DNA of 64,000 bases from Hyphomonas sp. CY54-11-8 (GCF_000682735.1 NZ_AWFD01000034.1:124001-188000); one strand, 5' to 3'. Shown: positions 37,710 through 45,919, counted from the stretch's first letter. Numbers and translations are program-made. The notes: a model not told the origin generated them from the sequence alone.

Positions 37710-39101
37710 TCAGGCTTTTTCGTCAGCTGCGTCTTCCTCGACGATCTTGTTGTCCGCGAGGAATTTTTCCAGCCAGTGAATGTTGTAGTTGCCGTTCTGG
37801 ACGTCTTCGTTCTCTACCAGTCGCCGGTGCAGGTCGAGGGTGGTGTGCACGCCGCCAACAACCATTTCGGACAACGCACGTCTAAGGCGCATCAGGCATT
37901 CCCGGCGCGTGCGGCCATGCACGATCAGTTTACCGATCAGGGAGTCGTAATGCGGCGGGATGCGGTATCCGGCATAGGCGGCACTGTCGAGACGCACGTC
38001 CGGGCCGCCGGGGGCATGGAAGTCAGAGATCAGGCCGGGTGAGGGCACGAAGGTTTCCGGATGCTCGGCGTTGATACGGCACTCGATCGCGTGACCGACG
38101 AGCAGGACATCTTCCTGGCTGAAGGAAAGCTTCTTGCCTTCGGCAATGCGGATTTGTTCGCGGACGAGGTCAATCCCGGTGATCATCTCCGTGACGGGAT
38201 GCTCCACTTGAAGACGCGTGTTCATCTCGATGAAATAGAACCGGCCATCTTCGTAAAGGAATTCAATCGTGCCGGCGCCGCGATAGCCCAGCTTTTCCAT
38301 GGCCTTGGCGCAGATCATGCCGATCTCTTCGCGCTGGGCCTGATTGAGCTCCGGTGAGGGGGCTTCCTCGAAGACTTTCTGATTCCGGCGCTGCAAAGAA
38401 CAATCACGTTCCCAGAGATGGGCGACATTGCCGTGCGTATCCGCGATCACCTGAACTTCGATGTGGCGCGGACCCTGAAGGTATTTTTCCAGATAGACCG
38501 CATCATCACCGAAGGCGGCTTTCGCCTCTGTCTTTGCGGTGCGGACAGCGTTTTCGAGATCCGCCTCGGTCTTGGCCAGCTTCATGCCTCGGCCACCGCC
38601 GCCGGCTGACGCTTTCACCAGCACGGGGAAGCCGATCTTTTTGGCAGATTTCTTGGCGTCAGCGATGGACGTGATGGCGCCGTCCGAGCCGGGCACGCAG
38701 GGCACGCCCGCATCGATCATGGCCTGTTTGGCAGCGATCTTGTCGCCCATGATCCGGATATGCGCAGCCGTTGGTCCAATGAAGGCGAGGCCATGTGCTT
38801 CCACCATTTCGGCGAACTGGGCATTTTCCGAAAGGAAGCCATAGCCGGGATGAATGGCATCAGCGCCCGTAATTTCCGCCGCGGCCAGGATCTGAGACTT
38901 CTTCAGATAGCTCTGTGAGGAGGGCGCAGGTCCAATGCAGACGCTTTCGTCAGCCAGCCGGACTGCCATGGCGTCCCGGTCGGCCTCGGAGTGCACGACA
39001 ACGGTGGACAGGCCCATTTCTTTACAGGCGCGGTGAATGCGCAGTGCGATCTCACCGCGGTTTGCGATGAGGACCTTCTGGATGGTGCGTTGTTCGGTCA
39101 T
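37710..39101 (-). CDS. accC: Biotin carboxylase subunit of acetyl-CoA carboxylase
   Basis: An ATP-grasp enzyme of 463 residues that carboxylates the biotin on AccB in the first step of fatty acid synthesis. The N-terminal [20 protein letters not shown], the glycine-rich [14 protein letters not shown], the catalytic [20 protein letters not shown] and the [11 protein letters not shown] segments are intact. accB lies 1 bp upstream on the same strand and aroQ upstream of that: the conserved aroQ-accB-accC order. It supplies malonyl-CoA for the Pfa synthase further along. Confidence 0.97.
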   Translation of the reverse strand: MTEQRTIQKVLIANRGEIALRIHRACKEMGLSTVVVHSEADRDAMAVRLADESVCIGPAPSSQSYLKKSQILAAAEITGADAIHPGYGFLSENAQFAEMVEAHGLAFIGPTAAHIRIMGDKIAAKQAMIDAGVPCVPGSDGAITSIADAKKSAKKIGFPVLVKASAGGGGRGMKLAKTEADLENAVRTAKTEAKAAFGDDAVYLEKYLQGPRHIEVQVIADTHGNVAHLWERDCSLQRRNQKVFEEAPSPELNQAQREEIGMICAKAMEKLGYRGAGTIEFLYEDGRFYFIEMNTRLQVEHPVTEMITGIDLVREQIRIAEGKKLSFSQEDVLLVGHAIECRINAEHPETFVPSPGLISDFHAPGGPDVRLDSAAYAGYRIPPHYDSLIGKLIVHGRTRRECLMRLRRALSEMVVGGVHTTLDLHRRLVENEDVQNGNYNIHWLEKFLADNKIVEEDAADEKA

Positions 39102-39102
39102 G

Positions 39103-39579
39103 CTATTCGATCAGAATGAGCGGCTCGCCAAATTCTACGGGCTGGGAATCGGTGACATAAATTGCCTTCACCGTGCCGGCCCGGTCTGCTTCGACTGGAT
39201 TGAAGGTCTTCATGGCCTCGACCAGCATCAGCGTGTCGCCCTTTTTCACCTTGTCACCAATTGAAACGAACGCTTTGGCGCCGGGTTCCGGAGAGAGGTA
39301 AGCGGTGCCCACCATCGGCGATTTGATGGCATTGTCGGGCGTTTCCACGGCAGCTTCAGCAGGGGCTGCAGCAGCGGGAGCAGCCGCTGCAGGCGCGGCT
39401 GCTGTGGCCACGGGCGCCGGAGCGGCAACAGCGGCCTGCACCACGGTTGGTGCGGGTTTACTCACGCGGACCCGCAGGCCCTCATGTTCAACTTCAATTT
39501 CACCAAGATCTGCCTCACGCAGGATGGCGGCGAGTTCCCGGACAAGTCCGGTATCAAGCTTGTTCTTGCCAGTGCTCAT
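39103..39579 (-). CDS. accB: Biotin carboxyl carrier protein of acetyl-CoA carboxylase
   Basis: A 158-residue carrier. The N-terminal third is a short coiled/helical region ([19 protein letters not shown]), the middle is an alanine/proline-rich flexible linker, and the C-terminal biotinyl domain has the target lysine Lys124 in VEAMKTFN. The usual EAMKM is EAMKT here, a common alphaproteobacterial variant. It is transcribed with accC. Confidence 0.97.
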   Translation of the reverse strand: MSTGKNKLDTGLVRELAAILREADLGEIEVEHEGLRVRVSKPAPTVVQAAVAAPAPVATAAAPAAAAPAAAAPAEAAVETPDNAIKSPMVGTAYLSPEPGAKAFVSIGDKVKKGDTLMLVEAMKTFNPVEADRAGTVKAIYVTDSQPVEFGEPLILIE

Positions 39580-39594
39580 GGATTCTATCGTCCC

Positions 39595-40029
39595 TTATGT
39601 TCCCGACAGCTTTAGCGCGGCCATCAGGGCAAGCTCATAACCATAGGCGCCAAGGCCCGCAATCGATGCGTTCACTGCAGGCGCGACATAATTCACATGC
39701 CGGAATGACTCGCGCGCGGCGGGATTCGACAAGTGTACTTCGACAACCGGCACGCTACAGGCCCGCAGCGCGTCATGAAGCGCGACGGATGTGTGCGTAT
39801 AGGCACCGGCGTTGAGGATTACGGCCGAAGCCTCTCGGGACGCCTCTTGTATCCAGGTCACCAATTCGCCTTCAGAATTGGTCTGACGCGCCTCGATCGG
39901 CGTATCACCAGACCGTGCCTTCAGGCGATTGTGGATATCTTCAAGTGTGTCACGGCCATAAATATCCGGTTCCCGCGTTCCGAGCAGGTTGAGGTTCGGG
40001 CCCCCGAGGACATATATCGGCTTCACCAT
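39595..40029 (-). CDS. aroQ: 3-dehydroquinate dehydratase, type II
   Basis: A 144-residue type II dehydroquinase of the shikimate pathway. The GGPNLNLLGTREPDIYG signature holds the catalytic tyrosine (Tyr24) and the arginine, and the histidine is in AYTHTSVAL; VEVHLSNPAARE binds substrate. It lies 15 bp upstream of accB on the same strand and diverges from thiS. Confidence 0.95.
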   Translation of the reverse strand: MVKPIYVLGGPNLNLLGTREPDIYGRDTLEDIHNRLKARSGDTPIEARQTNSEGELVTWIQEASREASAVILNAGAYTHTSVALHDALRACSVPVVEVHLSNPAARESFRHVNYVAPAVNASIAGLGAYGYELALMAALKLSGT

Positions 40030-40094
40030 GGGGTGTTGTCTTGCGCTGTAACGCCGGGCAAGGCAAGGCCTGCTGATGCGCGGAGTTGCAGTGG

Positions 40095-40307
40095 ATGAAT
40101 ATAACGCTGAACGGGGAAGCCTGCGAAATTGACGCCGGTACGACTGTGGCGATGCTTGTCGCCATGGTGTCAGCGGACGACGGTCGGGATTCGCGCGGTG
40201 TCGCCATCGAGCGGAACCTTGAAATTGTTCCCAAATCCGAGCACGCCTCGACCGTCATTGAAGACGGCGACCGCATCGAAGTGGTGCAGTTTGTTGGTGG
40301 CGGCTGA
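40095..40307 (+). CDS. thiS: Sulfur carrier protein ThiS
   Basis: A 70-residue ubiquitin-like sulfur carrier for thiamine thiazole synthesis, ending in the required C-terminal diglycine (FVGGG). [12 protein letters not shown] at the start is typical. The ATG at 40095 follows a GGAG element; a TTG at 40086 is less likely. thiG follows after 48 bp. No TPP riboswitch is recognisable in the short region shared with aroQ. Confidence 0.92.
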   Translation: MNITLNGEACEIDAGTTVAMLVAMVSADDGRDSRGVAIERNLEIVPKSEHASTVIEDGDRIEVVQFVGGG

Positions 40308-40355
40308 CAAGGCTGTCCTGTACGAAAGGCCCCTCTGCAGAATTGGAACAGTCTC

Positions 40356-41126
40356 TTGAACGACCCACTGATCATTGCCGGAAAATCCTATGCCTCGCGC
40401 CTTATCGTGGGCACCGGGAAATACGCCTCCTACCAGCAGAATGCGGACGCCGCTCGTGCGGCCGGCGCAGAGATCGTCACGGTCGCGCTTCGGCGGGTAA
40501 ACCTGTCGAATCCGAATGAGGAACGCCTTACCGATTTTGTGAAGCCTGACGAATTTACCTACCTGCCCAACACGGCGGGCTGCTTTACCGCGGATGAAGC
40601 CGTACGCACCCTACGGCTCGCGCGTGAGGCGGGCGGCTGGAATCTGGTGAAGCTGGAAGTGCTGGCGGACCAGAAAACGCTCTATCCGAACATGCCGGAG
40701 ACGCTGAAAGCTGCCGAGGCGCTCATCGCGGATGGGTTCGAGGTCATGGTCTACTGTTCCGATGATCCGGTTTACGCAAAAATGCTGGAAGAGGCAGGGT
40801 GCTGCGCGATCATGCCGCTTGGCTCCCTCATCGGTTCAGGACTGGGCATCATGAACCCGGTCAACATCCGGCTCATCGTAGAGCAGAGCCGTGTACCGGT
40901 GATCGTCGATGCCGGTGTCGGCACGGCGTCTGATGCTGCGATCGCGATGGAGCTCGGCTGCGATGGCGTTCTGATGAACACGGCCATTGCCGCGGCCAAG
41001 GATCCTATCCTGATGGCGTCCGCCATGAAGCATGCCGTTATCGCTGGCCGTGAAGCCTGCCTCGCCGGACGCATGCCGAAGAAAATGTATGCCGATCCGA
41101 GCTCACCGCTCGCCGGCCTCATCTGA
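40356..41126 (+). CDS. thiG: Thiazole synthase
   Basis: ThiG condenses DXP, ThiS-thiocarboxylate and dehydroglycine to the thiazole moiety of thiamine. 256 residues. The Schiff-base lysine is Lys99 in [11 protein letters not shown]; phosphate-binding glycines are in [14 protein letters not shown] and [11 protein letters not shown]. The start is a TTG ([10 protein letters not shown]). The remaining thiamine genes (thiO, thiE, thiC) are not in the window. Confidence 0.95.
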   Translation: MNDPLIIAGKSYASRLIVGTGKYASYQQNADAARAAGAEIVTVALRRVNLSNPNEERLTDFVKPDEFTYLPNTAGCFTADEAVRTLRLAREAGGWNLVKLEVLADQKTLYPNMPETLKAAEALIADGFEVMVYCSDDPVYAKMLEEAGCCAIMPLGSLIGSGLGIMNPVNIRLIVEQSRVPVIVDAGVGTASDAAIAMELGCDGVLMNTAIAAAKDPILMASAMKHAVIAGREACLAGRMPKKMYADPSSPLAGLI

Positions 41127-41157
41127 GACAAGTTCAGTTTGCGAACTACCAGGCCAG

Positions 41158-42099
41158 TCAGGCCTTAACGAGTCCGATCTCGCGGAGGCGTTCCATCAGG
41201 TAGTCCTGCGCGGTGACCGGCGGTTCGGCCTTGCCGCCTTCCGCGACACAGCCGGGCAATGCTTCGATCATGACATCCTGATTGAAGTGCAGGAAGAAGG
41301 GCGTTGAGTAGCGTGGGAACCGGGAGCGTTCCGGCGACGGATTCACGACCCGGTGGGTTGTCGATGGCAGCACGCCCGCTGTCAGCCTCTGCAGCATGTC
41401 TCCACAATTGATCACCAGCGCATTCGGCGGCGGGCTGACGGCAAGCCACTTTCCGGAGCGATGCTTGACCTCGAGGCCGGCTTCTTCGGCGCCCAGCAGC
41501 AAAGTGATGACATTGATGTCTTCGTGCGCGCCAGCCCGCACGGAACCTTCCGGCGGTGGGTTGGTCTGGGGCGGATAATGGAGCAGACGAAGGATCGAGT
41601 TTCCGACATTCACTTTGTCTTCGAACCAGGATTCCTCCAGCTTGAGATGAAGCGCGACCGCGCGCAGCAACTGGCGGCCGAATGTGTCGAGCGCATCATA
41701 CAGCCCGCGGGTTGCCGTATCGAACGAAGGTACCTCCGGAACAGACGGAGTATCTGCCATGGTTTCCCGGTAGGGGGAGTCGGCTGGAAGGGCCCGGCCG
41801 GTGTGCCAGAACTCTTTGAGATCGGCTTCGGCTTTGCCTTTGGCATTCTCGGTTCCAAACGCAGTATAACCACGCTGGCCGCCACCGGCGCGACCGTCAT
41901 ATTTCAGCTTCGTCTCCTCCGGCAAGGCAAAGAAGTCTTTGGTCGCCTTGAGGTTTGCATCAATCACGGTTTGGGAAACCGGATGTTCGGAAATAACAGC
42001 AAAGCCGGTTTCGCGGAACGAACGTCCAAGTGCATCAGCGAATGCGAGCTTGTCTTCTGCCCACAGGGGGAACGGGACGGGTTTGAAATATTCGGTCAT
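41158..42099 (-). CDS. 2OG-Fe(II) oxygenase, isopenicillin N synthase-like family
   Basis: A 313-residue non-heme iron dioxygenase. The DIOX_N domain is at the N-terminus (ALGRSFRETGFAVISEHPV). The iron ligands are His and Asp in AHEDINVITLL and the distal His in STTHRVVNP, followed by the 2-oxoglutarate-binding arginine in ERSRFPRYSTPFF. Such enzymes oxidise diverse small molecules; the substrate here is unknown. It is monocistronic and lies immediately left of the tRNA-Ser fragment, so it belongs to the chromosome, not the island. Confidence 0.9.
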   Translation of the reverse strand: MTEYFKPVPFPLWAEDKLAFADALGRSFRETGFAVISEHPVSQTVIDANLKATKDFFALPEETKLKYDGRAGGGQRGYTAFGTENAKGKAEADLKEFWHTGRALPADSPYRETMADTPSVPEVPSFDTATRGLYDALDTFGRQLLRAVALHLKLEESWFEDKVNVGNSILRLLHYPPQTNPPPEGSVRAGAHEDINVITLLLGAEEAGLEVKHRSGKWLAVSPPPNALVINCGDMLQRLTAGVLPSTTHRVVNPSPERSRFPRYSTPFFLHFNQDVMIEALPGCVAEGGKAEPPVTAQDYLMERLREIGLVKA

Positions 42100-42281
42100 T
42101 TGTTCTGCCTAACCGGCTGGATTCATGCTGGAATAGGTAACTACCACAGGACGGGTGACTTGATACAGGCAAAGGCACCTCCAGGTGCCGGGCGATCAGG
42201 GCGAAACCCCAACAACCGCAGCCTATAAGACGATGGGGGCTTGCGGTTATCTCATCCATTCAATAGACCGGCAGTCCGCGC

Positions 42282-42323
42282 TGGAGAGGTGGCCGAGTGG
42301 CTGAAGGCGCGCCCCTGCTAAGG
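42282..42323 (+). repeat. 5'-half copy of tRNA-Ser (attachment-site repeat, left)
   Basis: A 42-bp segment identical to 45032-45073: one flanking T plus the acceptor 5' strand, D-arm and anticodon loop (GCT) of tRNA-Ser. It breaks off just after the anticodon loop, so it cannot make a tRNA. It marks the left edge of the island and is best read as the displaced half of an integration site. Confidence 0.85.
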
Positions 42324-42386
42324 CGAGCGTGGGGAAAATCAAAGCCATGATTTTATTGTAAATAAAGAGGGGCGTTGCTTTTGATT

Positions 42387-42404
42387 CCCCCATATTTCCC
42401 CCAT
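42387..42404 (+). repeat. C-tract motif near left island end
   Basis: CCCCCATATTTCCCCCAT; matches 44926-44943 in 16 of 18 positions and in the same orientation. It could be an integrase arm-type site or a remnant of an integrase gene end. Function is a guess. Confidence 0.4.
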
Positions 42405-42500
42405 TGCAAATTCGGGGGTGAATGCGGGATTTTTGTAGAGTGATTGTTGTGCTTTTCCTGCAAATCGGGGATAGCATTACCCACAACTAAAGGTGGGTAA

Positions 42501-43388
42501 ATGTGGTCTGCGGTAACACCTCGGTTCCGACGCTTTATAACCAATCTTCAACTATCCGAAGCTCAACGCTTTGATGGGTTATCAAAAGCTCGCAATGTCG
42601 CCCGCAAGCTCAATAGCGAGTATTTTGGGGACCCAGATCTAGGATTGGGCTACTATGTCTATGGGTCATGGGGAAAAGGTACCGCGATTTCTCCTCCTTA
42701 TGACGTCGATATGTATTATCGCGTGCCCATCGAAGAGTTTGAGCGGTTTGACAGATACGCTGGGAACGGACAGTCGGGTTTGTTAGCCAGCGTCAGGGAA
42801 ACTCTTCTCGATCGATATCCGCAAACAAGAATAAGAGGTGATGGTCAGGTTGTTGTAATCGATTTCAATTCCTTGACCATCGAGGTCGCGCCGTGTCTTG
42901 AAAGGCAGAATGGTTCGTTTCTTATACCGAACAGCAATCAAGGCGGAGCCTGGATGGTTGCAGAGCCTCGATCTGAAATCAGTCAGCTCAATTACGTGGA
43001 TTCAATTTCAAATAATAACCTTCGTCCGCTGGTTCAGATGGCGAAACAGTGGAAGCGCCACTGCAATGTTCCTATTAAGTCATTCTACATTGAGTTGCTT
43101 GCGACAGAATATATGCGGAGTTGCGAATGGCGAGAGCAATCGCTTTACTACTATGATTGGATCGTGAGGGACTTTTTCCAATTTCTCGTGAATTCACCTG
43201 AGAAGATTGTTTCTGTTCCCTATACAGAAGAAATTATAAATGTTGGATCTGACTGGCATTCTAGATCGATCACAGCGTGGGAACGGGCTGTGTCGGCTTG
43301 TGAGTTCGAGCGAGAGGATTCTATTTGGTCTGCGGGCGAGTGTTGGCAAAGAATATTTGGTGATAAGATTCCGGAGTACGCAGCTTGA
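42501..43388 (+). CDS. CD-NTase (SMODS-type nucleotidyltransferase) of a CBASS-like system
   Basis: A 295-residue DNA polymerase beta-like nucleotidyltransferase. The catalytic signature is complete: Gly55-Ser56 in YGSWGKGTAI, Asp68 and Asp70 in YDVDMYY, and a third acidic residue, Glu128, in LTIEVAP. This is the pattern of cGAS/DncV-like nucleotidyltransferases, which make cyclic oligonucleotides on phage infection and activate an effector. The downstream SLATT membrane gene overlaps by 4 bp, supporting a signal-effector pair. Regulators such as Cap2/Cap3 or HORMA/TRIP13 are absent, so type I CBASS would be the class. ATG 42501 follows AGGTGGG. The product nucleotide cannot be predicted. Base composition is lower in GC than the flanks. 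Confidence 0.82.
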   Translation: MWSAVTPRFRRFITNLQLSEAQRFDGLSKARNVARKLNSEYFGDPDLGLGYYVYGSWGKGTAISPPYDVDMYYRVPIEEFERFDRYAGNGQSGLLASVRETLLDRYPQTRIRGDGQVVVIDFNSLTIEVAPCLERQNGSFLIPNSNQGGAWMVAEPRSEISQLNYVDSISNNNLRPLVQMAKQWKRHCNVPIKSFYIELLATEYMRSCEWREQSLYYYDWIVRDFFQFLVNSPEKIVSVPYTEEIINVGSDWHSRSITAWERAVSACEFEREDSIWSAGECWQRIFGDKIPEYAA

Positions 43389-43891
43389 CTGACACAGAGA
43401 CGGAAATTTTGAAAGAATGTGAAAGGCAAGAAGAAAATTGCCTTTATACGTTCACGGTACTGATGGTTTGGCTGCGGTCCCTAAGGCGGTGGCGGAGGGT
43501 ATTTATATTTGGGCAAGTTGTTTTTAGCGTGTGTGCTGCCGCATTCGCTGTAGCAGGTCATGCTTTGGCTGCGGGCGCATTTGGTTCAATTGCGGGGTTG
43601 TCGCCAATTGTGTGGGGTTCTTTGCAGCTAGATGGACAGCTCGAAGTGGTCTCGCGTCATGCATCTCTATTTGTTGAGTTGCGTGATCGTTTCAGACGAA
43701 TAAAAAATATCGAGGCGACTAAAGGACTGAAGGTCCTTGAGCGGGAGTTCCAATTCGCTGTCGAGGACTTGGCGGGCGCTAGAAAGTATGGCGTTTCACC
43801 ACCAGAAAAATATTTTGCTATTGCGCAAGAAAAAATTCGACGTGGTGACTATGAGAACTCAATAGACGAATTCCCGCCCGGAGACCGTTGA
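43385..43891 (+). CDS. SLATT domain 2TM effector protein
   Basis: A 168-residue protein with two adjacent hydrophobic helices (about 40-60, VFIFGQVVFSVCAAAFAVAG, and 62-81, AAGAFGSIAGLSPIVWGSL) and a charged helical C-terminal half (FVELRDRFRRIKNIEATKG). This is the layout of SLATT (SMODS- and SLOG-associating 2TM effector) proteins, predicted to disrupt the membrane when activated by a nucleotide signal. The start is a TTG with a GGAG 8 bp upstream that overlaps the CD-NTase stop, so translation is coupled and weak initiation may keep the toxic product low. No toxicity has been shown; this is inference from family. Confidence 0.72.
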   Translation: MTDTETEILKECERQEENCLYTFTVLMVWLRSLRRWRRVFIFGQVVFSVCAAAFAVAGHALAAGAFGSIAGLSPIVWGSLQLDGQLEVVSRHASLFVELRDRFRRIKNIEATKGLKVLEREFQFAVEDLAGARKYGVSPPEKYFAIAQEKIRRGDYENSIDEFPPGDR

Positions 43892-43972
43892 AGCTTTCTA
43901 CTTTCTACTGCAACAAGCACCAATTAAGAGAGGGCGATTGCGCCCACGCCTTTGCGTGACGCGATTTCAGCG

Positions 43973-44554
43973 TCACCCCTTAGCCGGCCGCTCTCCTATC
44001 AGCTTCGCCAATTTGGTCTTTGGATGAGAAGACGAACGCCTTTTTTTGACTTTAAATGCCTGTCCTGAAATTGTTGTGGGCTCATATTCTGAAATCGAAA
44101 AAGCTTCGAAGTTCGCGTTCAAGTTTTGGATAGCTAAAAGTACAGCATCTGGTTCTTGAGTAGTTGCCCCCAATAGCTCTTTACGCGCAGCTTGTGCGAG
44201 TAGACCGGATCTTGTTAGGCCTCGTTCTTTAGCAATCTCATCGATACTTCTTAAAAGACCCGCTTCCATAGTGATATTAGCTCGAACGGTTCGAGCGTCG
44301 AGATCAACAAGTGGAACGATCATGAGAAAAGCGCCGCTTGTTAAATCTGCTCTAATGTCGGGATCGTCATGGATTTCGTCCAAACTGCGCGCTTCCGGAA
44401 GGGCTTGGTCCTCTACCCAGAGCGCCAGAGCTTCGTTAGCTGAAGCCTTAAGTTCTTCCAAAGTGTCGGCAGACGTGATGCAGCCTGGGACGTCTGGAAA
44501 ATACGCACCGTAGGCGCCGTCTTCGGCGTGTACGATTGCTACATAGTGGGCCAT
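43973..44554 (-). CDS. hicB: HicB family antitoxin, extended C-terminus
   Basis: A 193-residue protein. Residues 1-65 are the HicB partial-RNase-H-like domain (VHAEDGAYGAYFPDVPGC; EALALWVEDQ). About residues 85-130 form a ribbon-helix-helix-like DNA-binding part (VRANITMEAGLLRSIDEIAK; GLTRSGLLAQAARKEL). A further lysine-rich tail of about 60 residues is beyond the usual 80-150-residue HicB. It neutralises HicA and probably represses the operon. It lies 35 bp downstream of hicA on the strand opposite to the CBASS-like genes. Confidence 0.85.
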   Translation of the reverse strand: MAHYVAIVHAEDGAYGAYFPDVPGCITSADTLEELKASANEALALWVEDQALPEARSLDEIHDDPDIRADLTSGAFLMIVPLVDLDARTVRANITMEAGLLRSIDEIAKERGLTRSGLLAQAARKELLGATTQEPDAVLLAIQNLNANFEAFSISEYEPTTISGQAFKVKKRRSSSHPKTKLAKLIGERPAKG

Positions 44555-44589
44555 ATCATCGCCTCCTTGCTAATGGCCGCAAAGCACAC

Positions 44590-44775
44590 CTAGTCCGCCC
44601 ACCCAGCGTGACGATAAATGCTCCGCACAGTTCCAGTTGGTATGTCCTTCCTTGGGTGGGGCACAATCACTGTAAGGTCGCCCTTACGATATTTGTGATG
44701 CGAGCCCCGTGAGCTAACAAATTCGAAGCCGTCATCCTCAAGCAACTTAATGAGTTTGCGGCTATCGCGTTCCAT
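44590..44775 (-). CDS. hicA: HicA family toxin (mRNA interferase)
   Basis: A 61-residue double-stranded-RNA-binding-like toxin. The typical pattern is KLIKLLEDDGFEFVSSRGSH with the catalytic histidine in GSHHKYRK, then VIVPHPRKDIPTGTVRSI. HicA cleaves mRNA during stress or infection. The frame opens at a TTG at 44787, but ATG 44775 has a GAGGG 6 bp upstream. It precedes hicB, the canonical hicA-hicB order. Confidence 0.9.
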   Translation of the reverse strand: MERDSRKLIKLLEDDGFEFVSSRGSHHKYRKGDLTVIVPHPRKDIPTGTVRSIYRHAGWAD

Positions 44776-44925
44776 TTTAGCCCTCAACTGGTGTGTATTT
44801 ATATACGCATCGATATGGCATGATTCAATGGCAAATTCAGCGGAGCAAATCCGAAAATCTCAAAAACTTTTAGGGTAGGAGGAGTTAATCCGAAAATTTC
44901 CAATACATTTTCTTCCCCCATTCTT

Positions 44926-44943
44926 CCCCCATATATCCCCCAC
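44926..44943 (+). repeat. C-tract motif near right island end
   Basis: CCCCCATATATCCCCCAC; same orientation and nearly the same sequence as the motif at 42387-42404. The 257 bp between hicA and the tRNA hold no gene, only this motif and a short tandem repeat. Confidence 0.4.
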
Positions 44944-44962
44944 GTTCCACGTCTGTTCACGG

Positions 44963-44982
44963 CAATCCGATGCAATCCGATG
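44963..44982 (+). repeat. Tandem 10-mer CAATCCGATG x2
   Basis: Two adjacent perfect copies of CAATCCGATG lie about 50 bp upstream of tRNA-Ser, inside the island's right end. They may be part of an attachment or promoter region. No function is assigned. Confidence 0.5.
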
Positions 44983-45032
44983 CAATTGAGCCTTGCCCCA
45001 AATGCCCAATAACTCTAGGGATTTCGGGCTGT

Positions 45033-45122
45033 GGAGAGGTGGCCGAGTGGCTGAAGGCGCGCCCCTGCTAAGGGCGTATACGTTAACGCGTATCGAGGGT
45101 TCGAATCCCTTCCTCTCCGCCA
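45033..45122 (+). tRNA. tRNA-Ser (GCU)
   Basis: A complete 90-nt class II tRNA. The acceptor stem pairs GGAGAGG with CCTCTCC, the anticodon GCT is at 45067-45069 in CTGCTAA, a long variable arm is present, the T-loop reads GGTTCGAATCC, and CCA is encoded at the 3' end. It reads AGC/AGU serine codons. Its 5' half (45032-45073) is repeated at 42282-42323, so its present promoter lies within the island and not in the original upstream sequence. It appears functional. Confidence 0.97.
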
Positions 45123-45244
45123 CTTTTTCTTTCTGAATTGATTAGGGAATTCCAGAGCAGGGCTGCGCATGTCCCGCCCAGCAGAGCTTCGCGTTGGCCA
45201 ATGTCGCTGGTGTCGATTTGAAGAACGCCCTAGAACGCAAAACG

Positions 45245-45919
45245 ATGCTGCGCCCAAACAAGATCATAAACGGACTGAACCCGCCCGAAACCGGCGCGGA
45301 AGGGGTGTGGTTCTGGCAAACCAACCCTCTGGAAGCGGGGACAAAGGTGCTGTCTGAACCCGAGAACGCGCGTGTTTCGAGGCTTCTTTTGCCTGAGAAA
45401 CGTGACTTGCTCTCCGCCAGTCTCGCGGAACGCCGCCACCTGCTTGCGGGATTGCTCGGCTGTGAACCGGCCGGTCTTCGAATTGCGCATGACGATCAGG
45501 GGAAACCCGGGCTGCCCGACTATCCCGACATCTCTATCAGCTTTTCGGATAGTGAGGATTGGAACGGGCTCGCGTTATTCCGGGATCGCCCTGTGGGCAT
45601 CGATGTGGAGCTTGTCCGGCCTGTCCTCTGGGAGCCGATGCTGAACATGCTGGCGGAAGACGATGAGGCTGACGATATTCGTGCGATACTGGCGGATCGA
45701 GCCGAGTTGGACACTTTCTTCCGTTGCTGGACAGCCAAGGAAGCGATCCTGAAAGCTGCTGGCACAGGCTTGAAAGGCGGTGCGCGCCGCATCCGGTTGC
45801 CTTTCGCCTTTATTTCCAGCGACACGGACCACTTCACCATCGAGCATGATGGACTCAACCTGGCAATCGACACTTTTCCGGAAGACCGACTTATCTTGAG
45901 CCGGGCATTAGCCGTCTAA
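45245..45919 (+). CDS. 4'-phosphopantetheinyl transferase (Sfp/PfaE-like)
   Basis: About 224 residues of the PPTase superfamily. The two signatures are VGIDVELV and FRCWTAKEAILKA, giving the Mg-binding Asp/Glu and the catalytic Glu-Lys. It transfers phosphopantetheine from CoA to acyl carrier domains. Its place next to, and converging on, the Pfa operon (stop codons overlap by 4 bp with pfaC) suggests that it activates the two ACP domains of the PfaA-like protein, like PfaE in marine bacteria. The frame opens at a TTG at 45194; ATG 45245 is preferred, but the start is uncertain. Confidence 0.88.
   Translation: MLRPNKIINGLNPPETGAEGVWFWQTNPLEAGTKVLSEPENARVSRLLLPEKRDLLSASLAERRHLLAGLLGCEPAGLRIAHDDQGKPGLPDYPDISISFSDSEDWNGLALFRDRPVGIDVELVRPVLWEPMLNMLAEDDEADDIRAILADRAELDTFFRCWTAKEAILKAAGTGLKGGARRIRLPFAFISSDTDHFTIEHDGLNLAIDTFPEDRLILSRALAV

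Larger units (their letters stand above)
42282..45073. mobile_element. Integrase-less tRNA-Ser genomic island with CBASS-like and HicAB genes
   Basis: About 2.8 kb bounded by a 42-bp direct repeat of the tRNA-Ser 5' half. The contents are AT-richer than the flanks and are accessory: a CD-NTase, a SLATT 2TM effector, HicB and HicA. No integrase, recombinase or excisionase frame is present, so it is either a satellite that used an integrase in trans or a remnant. Near-identical C5-ATAT-C5 motifs sit close to each end. The tRNA is intact on the right side. Confidence 0.75.

Noticed and set aside
40030-40094. TPP riboswitch before thiS
   Set aside because: The gap to aroQ is only 65 bp and lacks the CTGAGA and ACCTGATC-type conserved elements.
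42247-42544. Reverse-strand frames over the half-tRNA and left island end
   Set aside because: They come from the antisense of the tRNA fragment and C-tract motif; no integrase motif (R-H-R-Y) is present.
44860-45257. Reverse-strand frames encoding RGRDSNPRYA-like peptides over the tRNA-Ser gene
   Set aside because: They are antisense translations of the tRNA and its flanks, a well-known source of false proteins; no start signal or independent support.
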